Part shown: positions 52,422 to 61,003 of the stretch, piece by piece
Numbering within the stretch: the stretch's first letter is position 1
Layout: each line of letters begins with the position of its first letter
Source of the DNA: Photobacterium arenosum
GTDB lineage: Bacteria > Pseudomonadota > Gammaproteobacteria > Enterobacterales > Vibrionaceae
Assembly: GCF_014841115.1 (NCBI RefSeq)
Contig: NZ_JACYTP010000008.1
Location: 153,930 to 217,929 of the forward strand
Direction of reading: 5' to 3'
DNA length: 64,000 nt
Translations under genes and position numbers: made by a program
The notes under the pieces: model-generated
Databases searched by the model: none
Told to the model about the DNA's origin: nothing
What the model saw: only the letters and a program-made list of their open reading frames with translations

Positions 52422-53624
52422 ATGTGGCGACGGAGTGAATTGACTTACTGCAGCAATCTCCATCCAGGCGAGCAACTGGCCGATGTGGAAGAGAATCTGG
52501 CCCGGTATTTTTCCCGTGTGATGGCCAGGCGCGCTTTGTCAGAGATGGCAAGCGGCCTTTGGCTCAGTGCCGCCGCTGCCAGTACGTTACAGTTGCCTGA
52601 ATCGTTAAAAGCGTTCAGAGAAACCCTTCAGCGACACGGTGTTGTACTGACCAGCCTGAACGGATTTCCCTATGGAAACTTTCATCAGACCAAGGTGAAA
52701 GAGGCGGTGTATCTGCCAGACTGGAGTGAACCGGATCGGCTGAACTACACCTGTCAGCTGGGCGTGGTTCTGGCAAGCTGCCTGCCTGAGTCAGTTGCGC
52801 AGGGAACGATTTCGACCTTACCTTTAGGCTACCGGCACCGATGGAGTGAGGAAAAGCAGCAAAGGAGTATTGAACAGCTGTTACGGCTCAATGCCGAACT
52901 GGCTGTGCTGAAAGAGCTGGAGGGCAAGCACATAATGGTATGTCTGGAGATGGAGCCCGATTGTGTGCTGGAAACTACATCCCAGCTGATCGCGTTTTTC
53001 TCGGCGCTGACGGCCGCCAATGGCGGATATCCGGCGCATCTGGGCGTGTGTTTCGATGTGTGTCATCAGGGCGTGATGTATGAAGATAGCTATGATGCCT
53101 TACGCCGTATCACTGAAGCCGGTATCACCATAGGAAAAATCCAGATTTCCAATGCGTTTGAAGTGGATATGCAAAGTTTGCAGGATCCCGTGTCAGATGT
53201 GCACGAGTTGCTGGTTGAATTTGCCGAAGCGCGCTATCTGCATCAGGTAAAAGCCTGTCGGCCGGACGGAAAAATTATCGCTGTGCCGGATTTGTCTGAG
53301 GCATTAGCGTCAATGTATATGGCGCGCACCGGACTTAACGATACAACGAGCTGGCGGGTGCATTTTCATATACCGCTCAGCTTTTCATCCTGTATACACC
53401 CGGCGATCAAGCCCTTGCACGGCACACTCAATGGTGTTTTTCAGTTCCTTGCTGACTATCCGGACGTCGTGAAGCCCTGTCTGGAAGTCGAAACCTACAC
53501 CTGGGATGTGTTGCCCGCAGCCCTGCAGCCTCAGGATGATGATGCCCTGATTGACGGTATAACCGGCGAATTGCACTGGCTGGAACAGCAGTTGGCCGAC
53601 AGAGGGTTGTTACATCATGACTAA
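52422..53624 (+). CDS. eboE: EboE, xylose isomerase-like TIM barrel protein
   Basis: A 400-residue protein of the sugar-phosphate isomerase/epimerase (AP endonuclease 2-like) fold. The N-terminus YCSNLHPGEQLADVEENL is typical of EboE; metal-site residues lie in CLEMEPDC, GVCFDVCHQG and FHIPLSF. ATG 52422 has AAGGAG 9 bp upstream; a GTG at 52416 is too close to that site. The reaction is unknown, but an isomerase acting on the EboD cyclitol product is a reasonable guess. It overlaps eboF by 8 bp. Confidence 0.85.
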   Translation: MWRRSELTYCSNLHPGEQLADVEENLARYFSRVMARRALSEMASGLWLSAAAASTLQLPESLKAFRETLQRHGVVLTSLNGFPYGNFHQTKVKEAVYLPDWSEPDRLNYTCQLGVVLASCLPESVAQGTISTLPLGYRHRWSEEKQQRSIEQLLRLNAELAVLKELEGKHIMVCLEMEPDCVLETTSQLIAFFSALTAANGGYPAHLGVCFDVCHQGVMYEDSYDALRRITEAGITIGKIQISNAFEVDMQSLQDPVSDVHELLVEFAEARYLHQVKACRPDGKIIAVPDLSEALASMYMARTGLNDTTSWRVHFHIPLSFSSCIHPAIKPLHGTLNGVFQFLADYPDVVKPCLEVETYTWDVLPAALQPQDDDALIDGITGELHWLEQQLADRGLLHHD

Positions 53625-55002
53625 GCCCTTAATCGTGATCAATATTGTCGGGCTCACACCTGCTTTGCTCGGTGAGCACACGCCTCAGCTGAATGCGCTG
53701 GTTAATGACGGCATCATGTTACCCATGCAAGGGGTGTTTCCCGCGGTGACGGCAACGGCGCAGGCCACCATGCTGACAGGACTGTCGCCCGGTGAGCACG
53801 GCATTGTAGGCAACGGCTGGTATTTTCGCGAACTGGCAGAAGTGAAATTCTGGCTGCAACCCAATCAACTGGTTCAGGGCGAGAAAATCTGGCACAAACT
53901 TAAACGGGACAATCCCGGACTGAAATGCTCACAATTGTTCTGGTGGTACAACATGTATGCGGATGTCGACCATGCGATCACGCCGCGTCCGCATTACCCT
54001 GCCGATGGCCGCAAAATCCTGGGCCTGTATTCAGAACCGGCGCAGCTTCATCAGGAAATCGAAGCCAGAGTCGGCACGTTTCCTTTTTTCAATTTCTGGG
54101 GGCCGACGGCCGATATCCGATCCAGCCGCTGGATAGTCGATTGCGCCATGCTCGAATTCACACTGAACCGTCCGCACCTCCAATTGGTGTATTTGCCGCA
54201 TCTCGACTACAACCTGCAGCGTTTAGGGCCGGACTCACCGGAAATTGCCAAAGATCTGGCAATGATCGATCACGAAGCCGGACGTTTGCTTGAGTTTGCC
54301 CGTGAGCAGGGTGCCGATGTCATGGTGGTTTCTGAATACGGCATTACTCAGGTCAGTCAGTCGGTGCCGGTCAATCGCCTGTTACGCGAAGCCGGTTTAT
54401 TGCGTGTCCGAGAGTCACTGGGCTGGGAACTGCTCGATTGTGGCAGCAGCCGCGCTTTTGCCGTTGCAGATCATCAGGTTGCGCACGTGTATGTCAAAGA
54501 TCCGGCTGATATTTCTGCGGTGAAATCTCTGCTGCAGGCACAACCTGGCATTGAGCGGGTGCTTGACGGCCAGGATCAGCAAGCATTTGGCATTGCTCAT
54601 TCCCGCTCGGGAGAGCTGGTGCTGATCGCTGAGCCGGGCTGCTGGTTTAATTATTACTACTGGCTGGATGACAGCAAAGCCCCTGACTTTGCCCGTACTG
54701 TGGATATCCACCGCAAACCCGGCTACGACCCGGTAGAACTGTTTGTCGACCCTACGATTCGTTTCGTCAAACTGAAAATCGCCGCCCGATTGCTACAGAA
54801 AAAACTCGGGCAGCGCATGCTCATGGACGTCATTCCTCTGGATCCTTCTCTGGTGAAAGGCAGTCACGGGCGTCTGGCCGAGCGGCCAGAAGATGGACCG
54901 ATATTCATTACCAATAATAAGCAGATGTTAGACCGGTTGAATAAGCCGGATTGTCTACCCATGCAGCAAGTCTGTGGTCTGTTGCAACAGCACTTTCAAT
55001 AG
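53617..55002 (+). CDS. eboF: EboF, nucleotide pyrophosphatase/phosphodiesterase-like protein
   Basis: A 461-residue alkaline-phosphatase superfamily enzyme of the NPP type. Features include the first metal region INIVGLTP, the nucleophile segment FPAVTATAQATMLTG with the catalytic Thr, LPHLDYNLQR (Asp/His metal ligands), DHEAGRL and VVSEYGI. There is no signal peptide, so it likely acts in the cytoplasm. It probably hydrolyses a phosphate or nucleotide ester formed in the pathway. It is the last core ebo gene; the four following genes are extra. Confidence 0.85.
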   Translation: MTKPLIVINIVGLTPALLGEHTPQLNALVNDGIMLPMQGVFPAVTATAQATMLTGLSPGEHGIVGNGWYFRELAEVKFWLQPNQLVQGEKIWHKLKRDNPGLKCSQLFWWYNMYADVDHAITPRPHYPADGRKILGLYSEPAQLHQEIEARVGTFPFFNFWGPTADIRSSRWIVDCAMLEFTLNRPHLQLVYLPHLDYNLQRLGPDSPEIAKDLAMIDHEAGRLLEFAREQGADVMVVSEYGITQVSQSVPVNRLLREAGLLRVRESLGWELLDCGSSRAFAVADHQVAHVYVKDPADISAVKSLLQAQPGIERVLDGQDQQAFGIAHSRSGELVLIAEPGCWFNYYYWLDDSKAPDFARTVDIHRKPGYDPVELFVDPTIRFVKLKIAARLLQKKLGQRMLMDVIPLDPSLVKGSHGRLAERPEDGPIFITNNKQMLDRLNKPDCLPMQQVCGLLQQHFQ

Positions 55003-55011
55003 CGAGGCAAT

Positions 55012-56940
55012 ATGAGCTACTTAAATAACTTGCGGATGGTGTTTTCCGGCCGGTTTCAGTCGGACGTATCGACCGTCAATAATGATGTGCGTCATTTCGA
55101 TGTCGACAAGTTCGTACCTGAGTATCAGGAGTACGGCCCGGGTGCGACCAATGGCTGGTGGAATCCCTGTGGTTCCGGTGCGTTTCGTTTGATCGACTGC
55201 AGAGTAACGCAGGTCGGCTATCAGAACGGTACAACCACCAGTGACCCGGCGAAAGATCCTGTCATCGGTATGCTGCTGGGCGGTTCCAATGATCTGGTCA
55301 GTGCCAAAATGGTGGATCTGGATCCCCAGATGCAGATGGTCTCTGAAATCTGGGGGCTGACCATGCGGCTGACGGACGGAAAGACGCCTGATTTCGTGGC
55401 AGGACGTTTTTTACCTGCGCCATTCCGTGACATTTTATTCGGCAGGCAGCAGGGCGGCGGTGCCGGCGATCAGGCCGCCACGGCGATTTATCAATCGGTA
55501 CTGGAGGATCTGAGCTGGGTTGATAGCAGCCATTCCCCCTTTCTTCAGCAGCTGAAAGCAATGACAGAGCAGGTTGGAAAATTGTCTGTTCGCATGATGC
55601 TGTACAGCTACAACATGGATCATAAGAATCCGGACTTTACCATTGGTCGCGTCAGCGGGGTGATTGGCCCGGCATTAGATTATGAGCCGGATACCTTTGT
55701 GCTCGGGCGTCGTTTTGCGCCAGCCAACGGCGAGAGCACGACGCAGAATATTAATTTCTTTAATGCCCAGGTGGATGCCACCAACCGCAACCTGTGCGTT
55801 GACTTCAGTAATGCGTTGCCGCTGTCGGGTACTGATGGCGCCTTTGTTGATCTTGGCAAGATGCAGCTGGTGGTATTAGAACCGCCTTTTGAGAACATCA
55901 AAGAAGGGGACACACAGCTAATCTCTGGCAATCAGTTTATTCCGATTGGCGGTGCGATCCCTTATCTGACACCGGACTGGCTCAATACTGAAGGGGCCTT
56001 GTTCAATGTGACTGATCTTGACCCGACCCTGCTTCAGAAAATACAGTGCCAGCCGCTGGCCTTGCTGAGCACGAACAACAACGGCGTGCTGATCCGGGAA
56101 ACGGCAGAAGGGCTGCTGGTGCGGGCCGATCAGGTTGTCCATCGCTTAAATCCGGCTGTGCCTGTGTCGGTCGATCTCTATGCGTCCCGCTATGGCATCC
56201 CTGCTGCCGGAGAAAAGATTGCCGTGACGCTGCAGCCACCGGCAAAAGGTATGGGCGGCGGCGGCCCGCAACCGGCAGATGTGCCTATTCCTGTCATCAA
56301 CATCCCGGCGTCTGCCATTGCTCTCGGCCAGACAGTTGCCACCGACGCACACGGCAAGGCGCATTACGGTTACAAGGTTTCAGCGCCGGGTAATCCCAGA
56401 GAGTATATCGACGGCCAGGTGTACTTACTCAGTTACACACCGGTCAGTGATCCGGGTTATATCCAGCAGATGTTTGATTTCATTGCCAATCTGGTCTTTG
56501 ACAAATTTACCGTGCCCGATAAACCCACCTGGGATGACATCAAGCCCATTATGAGTCAGTACAACAACCTGTACCCGATCATGGGCCGTATGCTGGTTAA
56601 TCTCAGCAGTTACGATTCCATGGTGAGATTCCGCAATCTGCTGGAACTGGCTTTCTCCCGCGAGCAGAGCGATCCGAATTATATGCCTGTCACCCGTGAT
56701 CTTTCCGAGCCTAAGCGACAAATGGTGCTCAAGTGGCTGTGCGAGCAGGATGCCAACGGTAATTATCTGCTGCGAAGAGGGCAGAACGACGCGCCTTTAC
56801 CTATTGAGCCCTGTGCCTCTTGTGAAATCAGCTCGCCACTGGCAAAAGCCAGCCTGGAAGCGGAATCATCACAAGATGTCAAAGGTTCAAAAGAACTGGC
56901 CGCGGAGCAGTATCGCCGCAACCTCACTCAACAAGATTAA
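55012..56940 (+). CDS. VioB/RebD N-terminal-like protein
   Basis: A 642-residue soluble protein. The start (MSYLNNLRMVFSGRFQSDVS, then TVNNDVRHFDV) and the end (NYMPVTRDLSEPKRQMVLKW, residues 556-575) resemble, from memory, the corresponding ends of the long N-terminal region of VioB, the iminophenyl-pyruvate dimer synthase of violacein biosynthesis (YYMPSTRELSAPK there). In VioB this region is joined to a ferritin-like domain, which here is encoded by the next gene. It follows eboF by 9 bp with GAGG upstream. It may be needed for coupling of two amino-acid-derived units. Function is inferred; no catalytic residue is assigned. Confidence 0.6.
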   Translation: MSYLNNLRMVFSGRFQSDVSTVNNDVRHFDVDKFVPEYQEYGPGATNGWWNPCGSGAFRLIDCRVTQVGYQNGTTTSDPAKDPVIGMLLGGSNDLVSAKMVDLDPQMQMVSEIWGLTMRLTDGKTPDFVAGRFLPAPFRDILFGRQQGGGAGDQAATAIYQSVLEDLSWVDSSHSPFLQQLKAMTEQVGKLSVRMMLYSYNMDHKNPDFTIGRVSGVIGPALDYEPDTFVLGRRFAPANGESTTQNINFFNAQVDATNRNLCVDFSNALPLSGTDGAFVDLGKMQLVVLEPPFENIKEGDTQLISGNQFIPIGGAIPYLTPDWLNTEGALFNVTDLDPTLLQKIQCQPLALLSTNNNGVLIRETAEGLLVRADQVVHRLNPAVPVSVDLYASRYGIPAAGEKIAVTLQPPAKGMGGGGPQPADVPIPVINIPASAIALGQTVATDAHGKAHYGYKVSAPGNPREYIDGQVYLLSYTPVSDPGYIQQMFDFIANLVFDKFTVPDKPTWDDIKPIMSQYNNLYPIMGRMLVNLSSYDSMVRFRNLLELAFSREQSDPNYMPVTRDLSEPKRQMVLKWLCEQDANGNYLLRRGQNDAPLPIEPCASCEISSPLAKASLEAESSQDVKGSKELAAEQYRRNLTQQD

Positions 56941-56954
56941 GGGCGGGTACGAAC

Positions 56955-58001
56955 ATGTTGAAACTCAAAAGACAAATCATTGATAAAATCCACGACATTT
57001 CCGAAGTGAGCGAATTGCGTGAGTATCTGCAAAGCGCGATCGAGCTTGAACACGCCACTGTGCCGGTGTATCTGACCGGGATGTTTTCGCTGAAACAGGC
57101 GCAGAATGTCGAAGCCAGCAACATAGTTCGCAGTGTTGTGATCGAAGAAATGCTGCACATGAGTATCGCCTGTAATGTGCTCAATGCAATTGGCGGTGCG
57201 CCGCAAATCAACAAGCCCGATTTTGTTCCGACCTTTCCTGGTCCGTTGCCAATGGGAGTGGGCGAAGACAGAGGGCTAATTGCCACCCTGGCACCTTTGA
57301 CGAAAGAACAGGTGAAAACCGTGTTCATGGCCATCGAAGAGCCGGAAAATCCCATTGATATACCTGTTAGCAGTTTGCTTCAGGCGGATGCCAATTACGC
57401 CACGATTGGTGAGTTTTATCAGGCGATCATCGACAAGATCGTACAATTGGGAAACAGCATTTTTACTGGCGATCCCAGCCGCCAGCTGGCCGACACCAAG
57501 TGGTTTCCTTCGGATGAATTGTGGGCCGTGACGGATGTGGAAACAGCCTGTCGCGCACTGGAATTGATTGTTGAACAGGGTGAGGGCAGCAGTAAATCCC
57601 CGACGGATGAAGAAGGCGAACTGGCACATTATTACCGTTTTGCCGAAATTTATTATGGTAAGCGCCTGGTCAAAGACGCCAGTTCACCGGTCGGCTGGTC
57701 ATTTAGCGGCGAACCCGTGCCGCTGAATCCGGAGGATGTGTATAACCTTAAACATAATGCTAAGGCGCAAGATTACCCTGAGGGCAGTACGGCCCGGCGC
57801 TACGCGGATCAAACCAATTACACCTACTCTTCTTTGCTGAACTCACTGCATCACACCTTCAACGGTGAGCCGCAGCAGCTGGATCATGCCATGGGGCTGA
57901 TGTATGAACTGCGATTAAGCGTACAGAAAATGGTCACGATTGACTTAGGCAATGGCGAGTTTGCCGCACCGCCATTTCAGTATGTCGCAACCAACGTGTG
58001 A
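56955..58001 (+). CDS. Ferritin-like (VioB C-terminal type) protein
   Basis: A 348-residue protein with a four-helix ferritin-like diiron or haem-associated domain. Metal-ligand candidates are E32 (IELEHATVPVY), E65/H68 (VIEEMLHM), and a second pair in LELIVEQGEG and ELAHYYRF. This is the domain at the C-terminus of VioB, StaD and RebD, which couple oxidised tryptophan imines. The combined length of this gene and the previous one (642 + 348 residues) is close to VioB (998). It starts 14 bp after the previous stop with GGGCGG/GGTAC-like spacing and a weak ribosome site. Confidence 0.8.
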   Translation: MLKLKRQIIDKIHDISEVSELREYLQSAIELEHATVPVYLTGMFSLKQAQNVEASNIVRSVVIEEMLHMSIACNVLNAIGGAPQINKPDFVPTFPGPLPMGVGEDRGLIATLAPLTKEQVKTVFMAIEEPENPIDIPVSSLLQADANYATIGEFYQAIIDKIVQLGNSIFTGDPSRQLADTKWFPSDELWAVTDVETACRALELIVEQGEGSSKSPTDEEGELAHYYRFAEIYYGKRLVKDASSPVGWSFSGEPVPLNPEDVYNLKHNAKAQDYPEGSTARRYADQTNYTYSSLLNSLHHTFNGEPQQLDHAMGLMYELRLSVQKMVTIDLGNGEFAAPPFQYVATNV

Positions 58002-58010
58002 GGCTGGTGT

Positions 58011-58802
58011 ATGACGAATCCGTTTGTTTTCCACGAGATTGTCACGCCAGCACCCTTTGACCTCAGCCATTTTTATGGCGAGGTCTTTGGCTGGCAGTTT
58101 CAGCGTATTGATGATCAGGGAACATTGTACGCAATCCGTTCTCCGACACCGGGCTGCGCGCCGGTTGGTCTGCTGACAAAAACCTCGGATGAGCCGGGGT
58201 TTTCCCAGAACACACTGTTTTATATTCAGGTTGAGGAGATAGATACATTTTTGCCAAAAGCGGTATCGCTTGGCGCTCAGATCGTGATGCCCGCAATGGC
58301 TTCTTCTCTCGGAGAATGGCAGTACCGCCTGGCTGTGCTGTGTGATCCGCAGGGAAACCACTTCGGTGTAATGGAGCCTGTGACCCGAGCCGGGCAAGTG
58401 GTTGCGCTTCCCGGAACGCCTTTTGATTTCAATGAAATAGTAACCGCACATCCTACGGAGCTGGTCGCGCGCTTTTATCAGCCCTTGTTTGACTGGACGA
58501 TTGAGTTGACGGGCTCTTCGGAAGCGCCTTTTTATACCATCAGCACCGGCCGGAACGCGACACTGAGCGGCGGTATTGCGAAAGTCAGTGAGCTGCCCGG
58601 GTTTAATTCCTACGCCGGCTTTTATATCCGGGTGGACGATATAGCCCTCAGTTTAGAGAAAATTGGCATGATGGGCGGTGAAGTGATCATGCCGGAAGTT
58701 ACTGTGCCATTAGGGGATGAAAGGGTATCTATTGCCATGTTCAGCGACCCGCAGCGAAACCAGCTGGGATTAATTCGCCGGATTCAGGGAGTGAAGCCAT
58801 GA
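58011..58802 (+). CDS. Two-domain VOC (glyoxalase-like) protein
   Basis: A 263-residue protein with two vicinal-oxygen-chelate domains (about 5-125 and 140-260), each beginning with FxEIVT and ending with CDPQGNHFGVM or SDPQRNQLGL. This family includes CFP-30B-like hydrolases and antibiotic-binding proteins. In the cluster it could modify or shield the product; that is a guess. It overlaps the next gene by 4 bp (ATGA). Confidence 0.87.
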   Translation: MTNPFVFHEIVTPAPFDLSHFYGEVFGWQFQRIDDQGTLYAIRSPTPGCAPVGLLTKTSDEPGFSQNTLFYIQVEEIDTFLPKAVSLGAQIVMPAMASSLGEWQYRLAVLCDPQGNHFGVMEPVTRAGQVVALPGTPFDFNEIVTAHPTELVARFYQPLFDWTIELTGSSEAPFYTISTGRNATLSGGIAKVSELPGFNSYAGFYIRVDDIALSLEKIGMMGGEVIMPEVTVPLGDERVSIAMFSDPQRNQLGLIRRIQGVKP

Positions 58803-59839
58803 GTTCATTTCGTATCGAAAGAGAAGATTTGCTGCTAGGTGGCCGTATTTTCGGCGCTTTCACTGTTGGCGTCTTGAGTTCTGGCGCTTTGGCTGCCATC
58901 GTCATGAGTAGCGCCGTTTATGCTGCCGACAATGATGATGCCCCGGATGTGTATTTCACTATGGGTGTGCATAATGACTTTGGCTGTCAGCCAGCGTCTA
59001 AATGCCTGCCACAGCGTCAGGCGGGTGATCCGAGTGATCCTCAGTACCCGGAATACTGGATCAGCGACTGGACCATGTTTCGGGTGTTCCAGAACTATGC
59101 AAACAATCCGCCTCCTTATACCAATCCCCCTGCCACACTGAGTCAGCAGGATTACACGGTTTCATACGGTACGACCTATTACGACAGTACATACCGGCCA
59201 GCAGACGGCGATGGCGAAGGGGCGATGATGGAGCAGTACCACAAATACTGCCTGCCCATTTTCCCGATAGAAAATAACAATTATTCTTGTTCGTTTGTGT
59301 CTCTCGGAAACAAGGCGTATTTCCTGACCTATCCGGAAGACAGGCCAGCCGATATGCCGGAGTGCTGTCTGTTCTCGCCGCAAAATCATCCGCCGCGACG
59401 GGATTTTATCAAACACTTACCTTATAGCGCGAACCGAAGCACACTATTGAATGGCTCAATCCAGGCCTATGCACTTACCCTGCAAGGGCCAGAACCTATC
59501 TTGTTTGGTTATGCGTTCAACAAAGCTCTGTCGCCTGACGCCGCGACCGGCGAATGGTACAGACATCCACAGTCTTTTTACTTTTCGGGAGATTCGCAAA
59601 CAGCAAAAGCACCGATTGTCAGCCAGAACTACACCAGTTTTCGTAAACAGCGGCCTCAGGCTGCAGATACCTGGGATAAAGTCGGCCAGATGTGTACGGC
59701 GCAACCTTTACCCAAGTGCCAGTTGTTTACGTATCAGGAGCAACAGGACAACAAAGCATTGCAGGCCGTTCCGGCAAAACGCGGCGCAGGTGTCTGGAGT
59801 GATTTGAAAGCGCCACGCCTCAAACCCTCGGGTGATTGA
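58799..59839 (+). CDS. Exported protein of unknown function, last gene of the ebo operon
   Basis: A 346-residue protein with a 16-residue N-terminal arm, a hydrophobic stretch (17-42) and likely cleavage after VYA. The mature part has eight cysteines (FGCQPASKC, YCLPIF, SCSF, PECCLF, QMCTAQPLPKC), which points to disulfides in the periplasm or outside. It is rich in Tyr, Pro and Asn. No known family is recognised. It overlaps the VOC gene by 4 bp, so it is part of the operon, and may place or bind the product at the cell surface. Confidence 0.7.
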   Translation: MSSFRIEREDLLLGGRIFGAFTVGVLSSGALAAIVMSSAVYAADNDDAPDVYFTMGVHNDFGCQPASKCLPQRQAGDPSDPQYPEYWISDWTMFRVFQNYANNPPPYTNPPATLSQQDYTVSYGTTYYDSTYRPADGDGEGAMMEQYHKYCLPIFPIENNNYSCSFVSLGNKAYFLTYPEDRPADMPECCLFSPQNHPPRRDFIKHLPYSANRSTLLNGSIQAYALTLQGPEPILFGYAFNKALSPDAATGEWYRHPQSFYFSGDSQTAKAPIVSQNYTSFRKQRPQAADTWDKVGQMCTAQPLPKCQLFTYQEQQDNKALQAVPAKRGAGVWSDLKAPRLKPSGD

Positions 59840-59858
59840 AGAGCCAGAGAATGTAACA

Positions 59859-59873
59859 GGACAGGCACTTTTG
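59859..59873 (+). repeat. GGACAGRCACTTTTG repeat, copy 1
   Basis: GGACAGGCACTTTTG just after the ebo operon. Copies 2-4 lie at 60863-60877, 60902-60916 and 60927-60941, same orientation. Similar sequences accompany REP-associated (RAYT) transposase genes in marine bacteria, from memory; no such gene is in the window. Confidence 0.6.
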
Positions 59874-59907
59874 TGGGTACTTTTGCGGTGGCTGGGGCAG
59901 TAAGATT

Positions 59908-59941
59908 ATCGGGACAGGCTGGCTATATCGTCTGTCCCGAT
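59908..59941. terminator. Hairpin between the ebo operon and a convergent gene
   Basis: ATCGGGACAG and CTGTCCCGAT form a perfect 10-bp stem about 70 bp past the ebo operon. The GGGACAG stem end also appears in the nearby repeats. No T-tract. Confidence 0.6.
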
Positions 59942-59946
59942 TCAGG

Positions 59947-60732
59947 TTACAGGTCTTTCTGATTCGCCGATGCCCAGCTTTGCTGAAATCCTGCCACCCA
60001 GAATCTGACCTCATGCTGAGTTTGCGGCAGTTGTATGGTGGCCCATTCGTTCATCGAAAATATGTCAAAGACAGACTGTAGTCCTTCACGTGAATTGGGC
60101 GTGGCAGTTAATGCATTGGACTTTGCATCACACCAAACGGTCATTTTCACATCTACGTCATTAACCGGAATCGTCGCTGTCGTTGTTGGTTCGATCTGGC
60201 TGCAATCGCCTTCCCAGTCAAAATAGACCGCCAGGTTGCCAGATTTTGACCGTGTCAGGGACGAGAGAAAATTTCTCGCCGTTAATTTTTTAGACACCTG
60301 CTGAAATGTTTCATTCAGCTTTGCTTTTACCCTAAAGGCATCATTGGATGTGAGTGTCACGCCCTGAACTAATTCTTCCCGGGTACTCAGAATGCCTAAG
60401 CTATAGGTTAAGAAAAACAGGATATCACCATCTATTTCGTCATTGCTGAACTGCAACAAATAATCATTGGATGCTGTCTGAGAAAGGTTTTCTGCAATTA
60501 CAGTAAGGCTTTTTCTTCGTTGAGAGACATTTGAAAAGCTTTGGATGGAGAGCGGATAAAAAGAGGTAATGGCCTGATTTTCAGTGATACTTTCGGCACG
60601 AAAATTAAAGTAACTGACCATCTTGCCGTCCACTTCATCTATTTTCGTGTAACCAGCATGTGCGTTACCAGCCTCAGCATGTACGTTAAATACGATAAAA
60701 AACGAAAGTGCGAGAAATAAAAATTTAACCAT
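59947..60732 (-). CDS. Exported protein of unknown function
   Basis: A 261-residue protein with a signal peptide (about 1-19, ending VHA) and a mostly beta and loop mature part with two cysteines (EGDCSQIEP, VWCDAKSN). ATG 60732 has GGAGAG upstream at better spacing than the adjacent ATG at 60735. It is convergent with the ebo operon. No family is recognised; it may be unrelated to ebo. Confidence 0.65.
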   Translation of the reverse strand: MVKFLFLALSFFIVFNVHAEAGNAHAGYTKIDEVDGKMVSYFNFRAESITENQAITSFYPLSIQSFSNVSQRRKSLTVIAENLSQTASNDYLLQFSNDEIDGDILFFLTYSLGILSTREELVQGVTLTSNDAFRVKAKLNETFQQVSKKLTARNFLSSLTRSKSGNLAVYFDWEGDCSQIEPTTTATIPVNDVDVKMTVWCDAKSNALTATPNSREGLQSVFDIFSMNEWATIQLPQTQHEVRFWVAGFQQSWASANQKDL

Positions 60733-60862
60733 CATGACTCTCCAAAGATTCGACGGTTCAGGCTATCACAGGTGATTTGACTGGCAGTTCTTTGATCAGA
60801 ATTTAGTGAAGCTGGCCGAATAATTCAACGCCGTTCTGGTACCCAGATGACAGAAATTAACG

Positions 60863-60941
60863 GGACAGGCACTTTTGTCTAATGGCCAAGCGATGTTAGC
60901 GGGACAGACACTTTTGGAATTTAAAGGGACAGACACTTTTG
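60863..60941 (+). repeat. GGACAGRCACTTTTG repeats, copies 2-4
   Basis: Three copies in the same orientation (60863-60877 GGACAGGCACTTTTG; 60902-60916 and 60927-60941 GGACAGACACTTTTG), 39 and 25 bp apart, in the gap between an exported protein gene and the YbdG-like gene. They form a small REP-like cluster with the copy at 59859. Confidence 0.65.
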
Positions 60942-60957
60942 TGTCATGACCAGATTC

Positions 60958-60990
60958 AGTCAGGACAGACAGATTCAGTCTGCCCTGACT
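60958..60990 (-). terminator. Hairpin downstream of YbdG-like gene
   Basis: AGTCAGGACAGAC and GTCTGCCCTGACT pair with one mismatch around AGATTCA, just past the stop codon. The flanks repeat CAGATTCAGTC. No T-tract. Confidence 0.5.
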
Positions 60991-61003
60991 AACTTGCACG
61001 TCT

